Source: Mycobacterium heidelbergense
Lineage (GTDB): Bacteria; Actinomycetota; Actinomycetes; Mycobacteriales; Mycobacteriaceae
DNA length: 64,000 nt
Direction: 5' to 3'
Assembly: GCF_010730745.1 (NCBI RefSeq)
Contig: NZ_AP022615.1
Span: forward strand, 4,898,001-4,962,000
Part shown: one piece after another, positions 7,545-16,895 of the stretch
Layout: the number at the start of each line of letters is the position of its first letter
How positions within the stretch are numbered: position 1 is the first letter of the stretch
Made by a program: the position numbers and the translations under genes
Notes under the pieces: generated by a model
The model's input: only the letters and a program-made list of their open reading frames with translations
What the model was told of the DNA's origin: nothing
The model's database searches: none

Positions 7545-8321
7545 ATGAAACGCATCTACGCTTTCGCGATCGGTCTCGCGATGCTGGTGGCTCCGCTGGC
7601 CGCCACCGGCATCGCGACCGCCGACCCGACCACCAAGCCGATGGACTACCAGCAGGCCACCGACGTCGTGATCATGCGCGGCCTTTCGCAGCGCGGCGTG
7701 CCGTTCTCCTGGGCCGGCGGCGGCGTCAATGGCCCCTCCCGCGGCAAGGGGGCGGGCATCGCCACCGTCGGGTTCGACGCGTCGGGCCTGATGCAGTACG
7801 CGTACGCCGGCGCCGGGATCAAGCTCCCGCGTTCCTCCGCCGAGATGTACCGGCTCGGCCAGAAGGTCCTGCCGCAGCAAGCGCGCCGCGGCGACCTGAT
7901 CTTCTACGGCCCCAACGGCACGCAAAGCGTCGCGATGTACCTCGGGAACAACCAGATGCTGGAGGTGGGCGACGTCGTCCAGGTCTCGCCCGTGCGGGCC
8001 AACGGGATGGCGCCCTACCTGGTCCGGGTCCTGGGGACCCAGGCGCCGCTGCAGCAGGCCCCGGTCCAGCAGGCCCCGGTCCAGCAGGCGCCGACACAGC
8101 AGGCACCGACGCAGCAGGCACCGGTCCAGCAAGTACCGACGCAGCAGGCACCGCTGCAGCAACTGCCCACGCAACAGGCGCCGGTCCAGCAAGTACCCAC
8201 GCAACAAGCGCCGCTGCAGCAAGTGCCCACGCAACAGGCGCCGCTGCAGCAACTGCCGTTACTGCAGCCGTCAACGCAGCAAGCGCCCGTGCAGCAGGCT
8301 CCGTTCGGCGTCACGCGGTAG
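7545..8321 (+). CDS. ripD: NlpC/P60-like peptidoglycan-binding protein RipD, catalytically inactive
   Basis: An exported 258-residue protein. A signal peptide spans about residues 1-26, with likely cleavage at ATA|DP. An NlpC/P60 fold occupies about 30-165, followed by a C-terminal run of 17 pentapeptides. The catalytic Cys of the family (DCSG) is replaced by Ala in GFDASGL, and the usual His of the GHVA segment is Ser in TQSVAMYLG. It should therefore bind peptidoglycan without cutting it, as reported for M. tuberculosis RipD (Rv1566c, 230 residues). The ATG has a GGAG about 10 nt upstream. The repeat tail is longer than I recall from H37Rv. Confidence 0.92.
   Translation: MKRIYAFAIGLAMLVAPLAATGIATADPTTKPMDYQQATDVVIMRGLSQRGVPFSWAGGGVNGPSRGKGAGIATVGFDASGLMQYAYAGAGIKLPRSSAEMYRLGQKVLPQQARRGDLIFYGPNGTQSVAMYLGNNQMLEVGDVVQVSPVRANGMAPYLVRVLGTQAPLQQAPVQQAPVQQAPTQQAPTQQAPVQQVPTQQAPLQQLPTQQAPVQQVPTQQAPLQQVPTQQAPLQQLPLLQPSTQQAPVQQAPFGVTR
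8043..8297 (+). repeat. 15-bp coding repeats, 17 (A/L/V)P(V/L/T)QQ pentads
   Basis: Seventeen consecutive 15-bp units encode pentapeptides of the form APxQQ, VPTQQ or LPTQQ; two units near the end are degenerate (LPLLQ, PSTQQ). The units alternate in an approximate higher-order pattern (VPTQQ-APLQQ). Such repeats can expand or contract by slippage. They form a proline/glutamine-rich tail on RipD. Confidence 0.95.
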
Positions 8322-8436
8322 GCCGTCGCGGCACTTTCGGGCGCCTCCCGGACGCCGCCATCCGCTCCCCCGCCGACAGGCCGGGACGCCAGCGATCCGG
8401 AGCCGGTGGCGGTTTTCGGTAAATTGGCGGTCGACC

Positions 8437-10584
8437 ATGCAGACCCTGTCCCCGCCTCGTCCACCGGTCGCCGCCGCGAATCCGGTCGCTGCGGGGACGG
8501 CCGCATCGCGGTTCTATCGCTACGATCTCGACGGCTTGCGTGGCATCGCGATCGCCCTGGTCGCCATGTTCCACGTCTGGTTCGGCCGGGTTTCCGGCGG
8601 CGTGGACGTGTTCCTGGCGCTGTCCGGCTTCTTCTTCGGCGGCAAGATCCTGCGCGCCGCCCTCAACCCGGCCGTTCCGCTGTCGCCGATGGCCGAGGTC
8701 ATCCGGCTGGTCCGCCGCCTGCTTCCCGCCCTGGTCGTGGTCCTGGCCGGCTGCGGCCTCCTCACCATCCTGGTGCAGCCGGAGACCCGCTGGGAGACGT
8801 TCGCCGACCAGAGCCTGGCCAGCCTGGGCTACTACCAGAACTGGGAGCTGGCCAACACCGCGTCGGACTACCTGCGGGCGGGTGAGGCCGTCACGCCGCT
8901 GCAGCACATCTGGTCCATGTCGGTGCAGGGCCAGTTCTACATCGGCTTCCTGCTGCTGGTGGCCGCGTGCGCCTACCTGTTCAGGCGGCCGCTGGGCGCC
9001 CACCTGCGGACCCTGTTCCTGGTGCTGCTCAGCGCGCTGACGGTGGCGTCGTTCGTCTACGCGATCGTCGTCCATCGGGACGACCAAGCGATCGCCTACT
9101 ACGACAGCTTCGCCCGGGCGTGGGAGCTGCTGTTGGGCGCGCTGGTCGGGGCGCTGGTCCCCCACATCCGCTGGCCGATGTGGCTGCGCACCGCGGTCGC
9201 CACCACCGCGCTGGCGGCCATCGTGTCGTGCGGGGCGCTGATCGACGGCGTCAGGGAATTCCCCGGCCCGTGGGCCCTGGTCCCCGTCGGGGCCACCATG
9301 CTGATGATCCTCGCCGGGGCCGGCGGCCGCCTGCCGCTGCCGAACCGACTGCTGGCGGCCGGACCGCTGGTGGCGCTGGGCGCGATGGCCTACTCGCTGT
9401 ACCTGTGGCACTGGCCGCTGCTCATCTTCTGGCTGTCCTACTCCGGCCACCGGCACGCGGGCTTCTTCGAAGGCGCGGCGGTGCTGCTGGTGTCGGGATT
9501 GCTGGCCTACCTGACGACCCGGCTGATCGAGGACCCGCTGCGCTACCGGGCAGGCGCCACAGCCCCGGCGCCCGTCCCGATGACCCCCGCGGTCCCCTGG
9601 TGGGTGCGGCTGCGCAGGCCGACGATGGCGCTGGGGTCGATGGTGGTGCTGCTCGGTGTCACGCTGACCGCGACCTCGTTCACCTGGCGCCAGCACGTCA
9701 CGGTGTTGCGCGCCGCGGGCAAGGAGCTCAGCGTGCTCAACCCGCAGGACTACCCCGGCGCGCGCGCCCTCACCGAACACGTGCGGGTGCCCGCGCTGCC
9801 GATGCGGCCCTCGGTGTTGGAGGTCAAGCAAGACCTCCCGGCCTCGACCCGTGACGGCTGCATCGCCGACTTCGTCAACCCGGCCGTGGTCAACTGCACC
9901 TACGGCGACATGGCCGCCACCCGGACCATCGCGCTGGCCGGCGGATCGCACGCCGAACACTGGCTGCCCGCGCTGGACCTGCTCGGTCAGGTGCACCACT
10001 TCAAGGTCGTCACGTACCTCAAGATGGGCTGCCCGCTGTCCACCGAGCAGGTCCCGCTGATCATGGGCAACAACGCCCCGTACATGCAGTGCCGCGAGTG
10101 GGTGCAACGGACGATGGCCAAGCTGGTCGCCGACCGTCCCGACTACGTGTTCACCACGACGACCCGGCCGTGGAACATCAAGGCCGGCGACGTCATGCCG
10201 GCCACCTACATCGGCATCTGGCAGACGTTGTCCGACAACAACATTCCGATCCTCGGCATGCGCGACACGCCGTGGCTGGTCAAGAACGGCAAACCGTTCG
10301 ACCCCGCGGACTGCCTGGCCAAGAAGGGCGGCAGCCCCCAGTCGTGCGCGGTCAAGCGCTCCGACGTGCTGTCCGATCGCAACCAGACCCTCGACTTCGT
10401 CGACCAGTTCCCGCTGCTGAAGGTCCTCGACATGTCGGACGCGATCTGCCGCGCCGACGTCTGCCGCCCGGTCGAGGGAAACATCCTGATCTACCACGGC
10501 GCTCACCACCTGGACCCCACCTACGTGCGGAGCATGACCGACGAGCTGGGCCGCCAGATCGGGGCCAACACCGGTTGGTGGTGA
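8437..10584 (+). CDS. Membrane acyltransferase with SGNH domain (Rv1565c-like, OafA family)
   Basis: A 715-residue fusion of an acyltransferase-3 membrane domain (about residues 25-375, around ten transmembrane segments) and a periplasmic SGNH-like domain. The membrane domain opens with RYDLDGLRGIAIALVAMFHVWF, where R/H in this segment is the family active-site signature. The SGNH domain has GGSHAEHW in place of the usual GDSH block I, and HGAHHLDP near the C-terminus as block V. Such proteins transfer acyl groups onto envelope polysaccharides or glycolipids; the acceptor is unknown. It lies downstream of ripD in the same order as H37Rv. A TAAATT -10-like element precedes the ATG. Confidence 0.88.
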   Translation: MQTLSPPRPPVAAANPVAAGTAASRFYRYDLDGLRGIAIALVAMFHVWFGRVSGGVDVFLALSGFFFGGKILRAALNPAVPLSPMAEVIRLVRRLLPALVVVLAGCGLLTILVQPETRWETFADQSLASLGYYQNWELANTASDYLRAGEAVTPLQHIWSMSVQGQFYIGFLLLVAACAYLFRRPLGAHLRTLFLVLLSALTVASFVYAIVVHRDDQAIAYYDSFARAWELLLGALVGALVPHIRWPMWLRTAVATTALAAIVSCGALIDGVREFPGPWALVPVGATMLMILAGAGGRLPLPNRLLAAGPLVALGAMAYSLYLWHWPLLIFWLSYSGHRHAGFFEGAAVLLVSGLLAYLTTRLIEDPLRYRAGATAPAPVPMTPAVPWWVRLRRPTMALGSMVVLLGVTLTATSFTWRQHVTVLRAAGKELSVLNPQDYPGARALTEHVRVPALPMRPSVLEVKQDLPASTRDGCIADFVNPAVVNCTYGDMAATRTIALAGGSHAEHWLPALDLLGQVHHFKVVTYLKMGCPLSTEQVPLIMGNNAPYMQCREWVQRTMAKLVADRPDYVFTTTTRPWNIKAGDVMPATYIGIWQTLSDNNIPILGMRDTPWLVKNGKPFDPADCLAKKGGSPQSCAVKRSDVLSDRNQTLDFVDQFPLLKVLDMSDAICRADVCRPVEGNILIYHGAHHLDPTYVRSMTDELGRQIGANTGWW

Positions 10585-10627
10585 CCCGACTCGCGCGCCA
10601 CCCGGGCGCGGATAAGGTCGTGGAGTG

Positions 10628-12871
10628 ATGGCGACCAACCACCCAGGCTCGGAAATGGGCCCCGAAACTGGCTCCGTGACTGGATCTGCCACGCCCGATG
10701 CCGCCAGGCCCCAGCCCCGGCTGGCCACCGTGTGGCCGGGGAACCCCTACCCGCTCGGTGCCAGCTATGACGGCGCGGGCACTAACTTTTCGCTGTTCTC
10801 CGAGATCGCCGAGACGGTCGAGTTGTGTCTGATCGACGACGACGGCAGCGAATCGCGGATCCCCCTGGAAGAGGTCGACGGATACGTCTGGCATGCCTAT
10901 CTGCCGAACATCACCCCGGGGCAGCGCTACGGGTTTCGCGTCCACGGTCCCTTCGATCCGGCGGCCGGCCACCGGTGCGACCCGAGCAAGCTGCTGCTGG
11001 ATCCGTACGGGAAGGCCTTCCACGGCGACTTCGACTTCGGCCAGGCGCTGTACTCCTACGACCTCGAGGCCGTGATGGGACGGGACCCGAACGGCCCCAA
11101 CGCCAATGGGGCCGACCCCGGGATCCCGCCACTGGTGGACTCGCTCGGTCACACCATGACCAGCGTGGTGAGCAACCCGTTCTTCGACTGGGGTTCCGAC
11201 CGCGCGCCGCTCACCCCGTACCACGAGACCGTCATCTACGAGGCTCACGTCAAGGGCATGACGCGGACCCATCCCGGCATCCCCGCGGAGCTTCGGGGCA
11301 CCTACGCCGGGCTGGCCCACCCGGTGGTCGTCGATCACCTCAAGTCGCTCGGCGTGACCGCCATCGAACTCATGCCGGTTCACCAGTTCATGCACGACGC
11401 CCGGCTGCTCGACCTTGGGCTGCGAAATTACTGGGGCTACAACACCTTTGGTTTCTTCGCCCCGCACAACCAGTACGCGGCCAACCGCAAGGCCAGCGTC
11501 GCCGAGTTCAAATCCATGGTGCGCAGCTTCCACGAGGCCGGCATCGAGGTCATCCTCGACGTGGTGTACAACCACACCGCCGAGGGCAACCACCTCGGGC
11601 CGACGATCAACTTCCGCGGCATCGACAACGCCGCCTACTACCGGCTCGTCGACGACGATCTGCGGCTATACAAGGATTTCACCGGCACCGGTAACAGCCT
11701 CAACGCCCGCCACCCGCACGTGCTGCAGCTGATCATGGACTCGCTGCGCTACTGGGTGACCGAGATGCACGTCGACGGGTTCCGCTTCGATCTGGCCGCC
11801 ACGCTGGCGCGCGAGCTGCACGACGTCGACCGGCTGAGCGCGTTTTTCGACCTGGTGCAGCAGGACCCGGTGGTCAGCCAGGTCAAGCTGATCGCCGAGC
11901 CGTGGGACGTCGGCGAGGGCGGCTACCAGGTCGGCAATTTCCCGGGTTTGTGGACCGAATGGAACGGGAAGTACCGCGATACCGTGCGTGACTACTGGCG
12001 GGGCGAGCCCGCGACCCTGGGCGAGTTCGCGTCCCGGCTGACCGGGTCGTCGGACCTGTACGAGGCGACCGGCCGCCGGCCCAGCGCCAGCATCAACTTC
12101 GTCACGGCGCACGACGGGTTCACGCTCAACGACCTGGTGTCCTACAACGAAAAACACAACGAGGCCAACGGCGAAGACAATCGGGACGGGGAAAGCCACA
12201 ACCGATCGTGGAACTGTGGCGTCGAGGGCCCCACCGACGACCCCGACATCCTGGCGCTGCGGTATCGCCAAATGCGCAACTTCTGGGCCACCCTGATGCT
12301 CAGCCAGGGCACGCCGATGATCGCCCACGGCGACGAGATCGGGCGCACCCAGAACGGCAACAACAACGTCTACTGCCAGGACTCCGAATTGTCTTGGATG
12401 GACTGGTCATTGGTCGACAAGAATTCGGACCTGCTGGCGTTCGCCCGCAAGGCGTCGACCTTGCGCAAGAACCATCCGGCGTTTCGCCGCCGCCGGTTCT
12501 TCGACGGCGAGCCGATCCGAAGCGGCGACGAGGTGCGCGATATCGCCTGGTTGACGCCCGGCGGCCGGGAGATGACGCACGACGACTGGGGCAAAAGCTT
12601 TCACAAGTGTGTGGCGGTGTTTCTCAACGGCGACGCGATCACCGCACCCAATGCCCGCGGTGAGCGGGTGGTCGACGACTCGTTCCTGTTGTGCTTCAAC
12701 GCCCACGAGCACGACATGGAGTTCGTCATGCCGTCCGGCGACTATGCCCGGGAGTGGACCGTGGAGCTGGACACCAACCATCCCGCCGGTGACGCCGACC
12801 GGGTGGTGAACGCCGACGAGACGGTTTCGCTGCCCTCGCGTTCGCTACTGGTGCTGCGCAAGACCTTGTGA
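10628..12871 (+). CDS. treX: Glycogen debranching enzyme TreX/GlgX
   Basis: A GH13 isoamylase-type enzyme that removes alpha-1,6 branches from glycogen to feed trehalose synthesis. An N-terminal CBM48-like domain (about residues 28-130) precedes the (beta/alpha)8 barrel. The nucleophile Asp is in VDGFRFDLA, the acid Glu in LIAEPWDVG, and the third acid in FVTAHDG. At 747 residues it is slightly longer than the H37Rv protein (about 721). The ATG at 10628 aligns with the H37Rv start; a GTG one codon earlier is equally possible and has better spacing to AAGG. It starts the treX-treY-treZ run, with 3 bp to treY. Confidence 0.94.
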   Translation: MATNHPGSEMGPETGSVTGSATPDAARPQPRLATVWPGNPYPLGASYDGAGTNFSLFSEIAETVELCLIDDDGSESRIPLEEVDGYVWHAYLPNITPGQRYGFRVHGPFDPAAGHRCDPSKLLLDPYGKAFHGDFDFGQALYSYDLEAVMGRDPNGPNANGADPGIPPLVDSLGHTMTSVVSNPFFDWGSDRAPLTPYHETVIYEAHVKGMTRTHPGIPAELRGTYAGLAHPVVVDHLKSLGVTAIELMPVHQFMHDARLLDLGLRNYWGYNTFGFFAPHNQYAANRKASVAEFKSMVRSFHEAGIEVILDVVYNHTAEGNHLGPTINFRGIDNAAYYRLVDDDLRLYKDFTGTGNSLNARHPHVLQLIMDSLRYWVTEMHVDGFRFDLAATLARELHDVDRLSAFFDLVQQDPVVSQVKLIAEPWDVGEGGYQVGNFPGLWTEWNGKYRDTVRDYWRGEPATLGEFASRLTGSSDLYEATGRRPSASINFVTAHDGFTLNDLVSYNEKHNEANGEDNRDGESHNRSWNCGVEGPTDDPDILALRYRQMRNFWATLMLSQGTPMIAHGDEIGRTQNGNNNVYCQDSELSWMDWSLVDKNSDLLAFARKASTLRKNHPAFRRRRFFDGEPIRSGDEVRDIAWLTPGGREMTHDDWGKSFHKCVAVFLNGDAITAPNARGERVVDDSFLLCFNAHEHDMEFVMPSGDYAREWTVELDTNHPAGDADRVVNADETVSLPSRSLLVLRKTL

Positions 12872-12874
12872 CGC

Positions 12875-15166
12875 ATGGCCTTACCCGTCCTCTCCACTTA
12901 CCGGCTGCAGCTGCGCGGTGAGTCGAGCGGATTCGGCTTCACCTTCGCCGACGCGGAGAACCTGCTGGACTACCTCGACGGCCTCGGGGTGACGCACCTT
13001 TACCTCTCGCCGGTCATGACCGCGGCCTCCGGGTCCGCCCACGGGTACGACGTCACCGACCCGACGACGGTCGCGCCGGAGCTGGGCGGTGCCGAAGGCC
13101 TGGCGCGATTGTCCGCGGCGGCCCGCGAGCGCGGCATGGGCCTGGTCGTCGACGTCGTTCCCAACCACGTCGGCATCGACAAGCCGGAGCAGAACCCGTG
13201 GTGGTGGGAGGTACTGCGGCACGGCCGGGCCTCGCCGTACGCGGCATTCTTCGACATCGACTGGGACCTTGACGCCGACGGCCGAATCGTACTGCCCGTC
13301 TTGGACTCCGACGAGGACGTGGCCGACCTGAAAGTCGACGGCGACCGGCTGCGGCTGGGCGGTCTGGCGCTGCCCATCGCTTCGGGCACCGGCGAGGGCA
13401 CCGGCCCGGAGGTGCACGATCGCCAGCACTACCGGCTGGTGGGCTGGCGCAACGGGGCCTGCGGGTATCGCCGCTTCTTCTCGATCACGTCGCTGGCCGG
13501 GCTGCGCCAGGAAGACCCCGCGGTCTTCGACGCCAGCCACGCCGTCCTCGCCCGCTGGTTTCGCGAGGGACTCGTCGACGGCGTACGCATCGACCACCCC
13601 GACGGATTGTCCGATCCCTGCGGCTATTTGGCGCGGCTGCGGGAATTGGTCGGCCCGGAGGCGTGGATCGTCATCGAGAAGATCCTGGCCGTCGACGAGG
13701 CGCTGGAACCCACGCTGCCGGTGGCCGGCAGCACCGGATACGACGCGCTCCGCCAGGTGGGCGGGGTCTTCGTCGACCCGGCCGGCGAACCGGCGCTGAC
13801 CGCGCTCGCCGGGTCCGCGGGAGCCGACTATCAGGTAATGCTGGCCGACCTCAAGGTCCGCGCGGCCACCCGAACCCTGGCCAGCGAGCTGGCCAGGCTG
13901 CGGCGGGCCGTCGCCGCGGCGGCCGGCACCGATCACCCGCTGCTGCCCGAGGCGATCGCCGCGCTGCTCACCCATGTCGGCGTCTACCGCTGCGACTACC
14001 CCGGCCTTTCCGCGACGCTGCCGACCACGTTCGCCGAAACCCAGGCGGCCGCACCGCAACTGGGGCCCGCGCTGCAGGTGCTCGCCGCCGCGCTGGCCCG
14101 CGGGGGCGAGCCGGCGACGCGGCTGCAGCAGCTGTGCGGTGCCGTGACCGCCAAGGCCGTCGAGGACTGCCTGTTCTACCGCGACGCCCGGCTGGTCTCG
14201 CTCAACGAGGTGGGGGGCGACCCGCGGCGTTTCGGTGTCGGCCTCGCGGAGTTTCACCACAGCGCCGCCACCCGCGCCCGGCGCTGGCCGCACACCATGA
14301 CAACGCTGACCACCCACGACACCAAGCGCGGCGAGGACGTGCGGGCCCGGATCGGCGTGCTGTCCCAGGTGCCGTCGCTGTGGACCGAGTTCCTCGCCCG
14401 CTGGGAGGCCCGGGCCCCCTCCCCCGACCCCGCGACCGGACGGTTCCTGTGGCAGAACATCTTCGGTGTGTGGCCGGTGGGCGGTCAGGTCACCGGCGAG
14501 CTGCGCGACCGGCTGCATGCCTACGCCGAAAAGGCCATCCGGGAGGCGGAGTGGCACACCTCGTGGCGCGACCCGGACGCCGCGTTCGAGGGCGCGGTGC
14601 ACCGCTGGCTGGACACCGTGCTCGACGGCCCGGTCGCCGGCCAGCTGACCGAGCTGGTGGCCCAGCTCAACCCGCACGCCGCGAGCGACGCGCTGGGCCA
14701 GAAGCTGCTGGCGCTGACCGTCCCCGGCATACCGGACGTCTACCAGGGCACCGAGCTGTGGGACGACAGCCTGGTGGACCCGGACAACCGCCGCGCCGTC
14801 GACTACCCCGCCCGCCGGGCCGCCCTGAAAGAGTTGCAGCACACCAAGATTCGCGTCGTCACCACCGCGCTTCGGGTACGCCGCTCCCATCCGGAGACGT
14901 TCCTGCGCGGCGGCTACATCCCGGTGCTCGCCGACGGCGATGCCAGCGACCATGTCGTGGCGTTTCGCCGGGGTGAGGACATCCTGGTCGCGGTGACCCG
15001 CTGGACCGTGCGGCTGGCCGACACCGGGTGGGGCAACACCGTGGTGCCGCTGCCCGAGGGCTCCTGGACCGACGCGCTGTCCGGCGCGATGGCGAGCGGG
15101 CCGACGTCGGCCGCCGAATTGTTCGCCGACCTGCCCGTGGTGCTGCTGGAGCGCCAGCGTGACTGA
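12875..15166 (+). CDS. treY: Maltooligosyltrehalose synthase TreY
   Basis: A GH13 transglycosylase that turns the reducing-end alpha-1,4 bond of maltodextrin into an alpha,alpha-1,1 bond, giving maltooligosyltrehalose. Family landmarks are DVVPNHVGI, VDGVRIDHPDGL (nucleophile Asp), WIVIEKILAVDE (acid Glu) and TTLTTHDTKRGEDVRAR. Its 763 residues are close to the H37Rv protein (765). It starts 3 bp after treX and its 3' end overlaps treZ by 8 nt, so all three are probably translated as one unit. It acts in the cytoplasm. Confidence 0.95.
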   Translation: MALPVLSTYRLQLRGESSGFGFTFADAENLLDYLDGLGVTHLYLSPVMTAASGSAHGYDVTDPTTVAPELGGAEGLARLSAAARERGMGLVVDVVPNHVGIDKPEQNPWWWEVLRHGRASPYAAFFDIDWDLDADGRIVLPVLDSDEDVADLKVDGDRLRLGGLALPIASGTGEGTGPEVHDRQHYRLVGWRNGACGYRRFFSITSLAGLRQEDPAVFDASHAVLARWFREGLVDGVRIDHPDGLSDPCGYLARLRELVGPEAWIVIEKILAVDEALEPTLPVAGSTGYDALRQVGGVFVDPAGEPALTALAGSAGADYQVMLADLKVRAATRTLASELARLRRAVAAAAGTDHPLLPEAIAALLTHVGVYRCDYPGLSATLPTTFAETQAAAPQLGPALQVLAAALARGGEPATRLQQLCGAVTAKAVEDCLFYRDARLVSLNEVGGDPRRFGVGLAEFHHSAATRARRWPHTMTTLTTHDTKRGEDVRARIGVLSQVPSLWTEFLARWEARAPSPDPATGRFLWQNIFGVWPVGGQVTGELRDRLHAYAEKAIREAEWHTSWRDPDAAFEGAVHRWLDTVLDGPVAGQLTELVAQLNPHAASDALGQKLLALTVPGIPDVYQGTELWDDSLVDPDNRRAVDYPARRAALKELQHTKIRVVTTALRVRRSHPETFLRGGYIPVLADGDASDHVVAFRRGEDILVAVTRWTVRLADTGWGNTVVPLPEGSWTDALSGAMASGPTSAAELFADLPVVLLERQRD

Positions 15167-16895
15167 ATTCCGGGTCTGGGCGCCCACACCCGCGCAAGTG
15201 CGGCTCTACCTAGACGGCACAGACGGCGTCGCGCACGCAATGACGCGCTCGAACGACGGCTGGTGGCACGCGGACGTCGCGGCGGCGCCGGGCGCCCGGT
15301 ACGGATTTCTGCTCGACGACGACCCCACCGTGCTGCCCGACCCGCGCTCGCCGCGCCAGCCCGACGGGGTGCACGCCCGCTCGCAGCTGTGGGACCCGGC
15401 CGCCGCGGCCTGGACCGACGACGCTTGGCGGGGCCGGTCGGTGGCAGGCGCGGTGATCTACGAGCTGCACGTCGGCACCTTCACCGCGGCGGGCACGTTC
15501 GACTCGGCCATCGAAAAGCTGGACTATTTGGTCGAACTCGGCATCGACTTCGTCGAGCTGATGCCGGTCAACTCGTTCGCCGGCACCCACGGCTGGGGAT
15601 ACGACGGCGTGCTGTGGTACAGCGTGCACGAGCCCTACGGCGGCCCCGACGGCCTGGTCCGGTTCGTCGACGCCTGCCACGCGCGCGGCCTGGGGGTGCT
15701 GATCGACGCGGTGTTCAACCACCTCGGCCCGTCGGGCAACTACCTGCCGCGGTTCGGCCCCTACCTGTCGTCGGCGAGCAACCCGTGGGGCGAGGGCATC
15801 AACATCGCCGGCGCCGACTCCGACGAGGTGCGGCGCTACATCATCGGGTGCGCGCTGCGCTGGATGCGCGACTTCCACGCCGACGGCCTGCGCCTGGATG
15901 CCGTGCACGCGCTGGTGGATACCACGGCCATCCACATCCTGGAGGAGCTCGCCGCCGAAACCGACTGGTTGTCAATGCAGTTGGGTCGACCCCTGTCGCT
16001 GGTCGCCGAGAGCGACCTCAACGATCCCCGGTTGATCACCCCGCGCGATCGGGGCGGCTACGGGCTGACCGCGCAGTGGGCCGACGACATCCATCACGCC
16101 ATCCACACCGCGGTGTCCGGCGAGCGGCAGGGCTATTACGCCGATTTCGGATCGCTGGCCACGCTCGCCGAGACGCTGCGGCGCGGCTTCTTTCACGCCG
16201 GCACCTACTCGTCGTTCCGGCGCCGCCGGCACGGGCGACCGCTGGACACCGGCATAATCCCGGCCAGCAGGCTGGTCGCCTATACCTGCACGCATGACCA
16301 GGTCGGCAACCGCGCCCTCGGGGATCGCCCGTCGCAGAACCTGGCCGGCGGCCAGCTCGCGGTCAAGGCCGCCCTTGCGCTCGGATCGCCCTATACCGCA
16401 ATGCTTTTCATGGGCGAGGAATGGGGGGCGTCGACCCCGTTCCAGTTCTTCAGCTCGCACCCCGAGCCGGAGCTGGCGCGGGCCACCGCGGAGGGGCGCA
16501 GGGCCGAGTTCGCCGAGCATGGCTGGGACGCCTCAAAGAAAGGGGACATCCCCGACCCGCAGGACCCGCGCACCTTCCGGCGCTCGAAACTGGATTGGGG
16601 CGAGATCGACTCCGGCGAACACGCCCGCCTGCGCCGGCTCTATCGGGACCTGATCGTCCTGCGGCGCACCGAGCCCGACCTGGCCGATCCCTGGCTGGAG
16701 CGCCTCACCGTCGACTACGACGAGGCCGAGCGCTGGATCGCCGTTCAGCGCGGCCGGTTGCGCATCGTGTGCAACCTGGGCGCCGAACCGGTGACGGTGC
16801 CCGTCACCGGCGACGTGGTGCTGGCGTGGGGCGAGCCGACCGTGGGCGCCCACGGCACCGTGCTGGAGGGCCATTCGTTCGCGATCCTGCGCTGA
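15159..16895 (+). CDS. treZ: Maltooligosyltrehalose trehalohydrolase TreZ
   Basis: A GH13 hydrolase that releases trehalose from maltooligosyltrehalose, completing the TreY-TreZ route. An N-terminal domain (TEFRVWAPTPAQVRLYLDG) precedes the barrel. Catalytic segments are DAVFNHLGP, ADGLRLDAVHAL (Asp nucleophile), LVAESDLND (Glu) and CTHDQVGNRALGDR. The GTG start at 15159 lies inside the end of treY; it gives TEFRVW, as in the H37Rv protein (580 residues against 578 here). Trehalose is needed in mycobacteria for mycolate transport and envelope glycolipids. Confidence 0.95.
   Translation: MTEFRVWAPTPAQVRLYLDGTDGVAHAMTRSNDGWWHADVAAAPGARYGFLLDDDPTVLPDPRSPRQPDGVHARSQLWDPAAAAWTDDAWRGRSVAGAVIYELHVGTFTAAGTFDSAIEKLDYLVELGIDFVELMPVNSFAGTHGWGYDGVLWYSVHEPYGGPDGLVRFVDACHARGLGVLIDAVFNHLGPSGNYLPRFGPYLSSASNPWGEGINIAGADSDEVRRYIIGCALRWMRDFHADGLRLDAVHALVDTTAIHILEELAAETDWLSMQLGRPLSLVAESDLNDPRLITPRDRGGYGLTAQWADDIHHAIHTAVSGERQGYYADFGSLATLAETLRRGFFHAGTYSSFRRRRHGRPLDTGIIPASRLVAYTCTHDQVGNRALGDRPSQNLAGGQLAVKAALALGSPYTAMLFMGEEWGASTPFQFFSSHPEPELARATAEGRRAEFAEHGWDASKKGDIPDPQDPRTFRRSKLDWGEIDSGEHARLRRLYRDLIVLRRTEPDLADPWLERLTVDYDEAERWIAVQRGRLRIVCNLGAEPVTVPVTGDVVLAWGEPTVGAHGTVLEGHSFAILR

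Noticed and set aside
8015..8506. A Cys-rich repeat protein (CCxGACC units) antisense to ripD
   Set aside because: The cysteines simply mirror the CAGCAG/GCC codons of the RipD pentapeptide repeats; no independent start signal.
8311..10728. An 805-codon frame antisense to the acyltransferase gene
   Set aside because: Low-complexity Arg/Gly/Asp/His product, while the sense strand encodes a clear OafA-type protein.
12881..15187. A 768-codon frame antisense to treY
   Set aside because: A shadow of treY caused by high GC at third positions; no recognisable domain.
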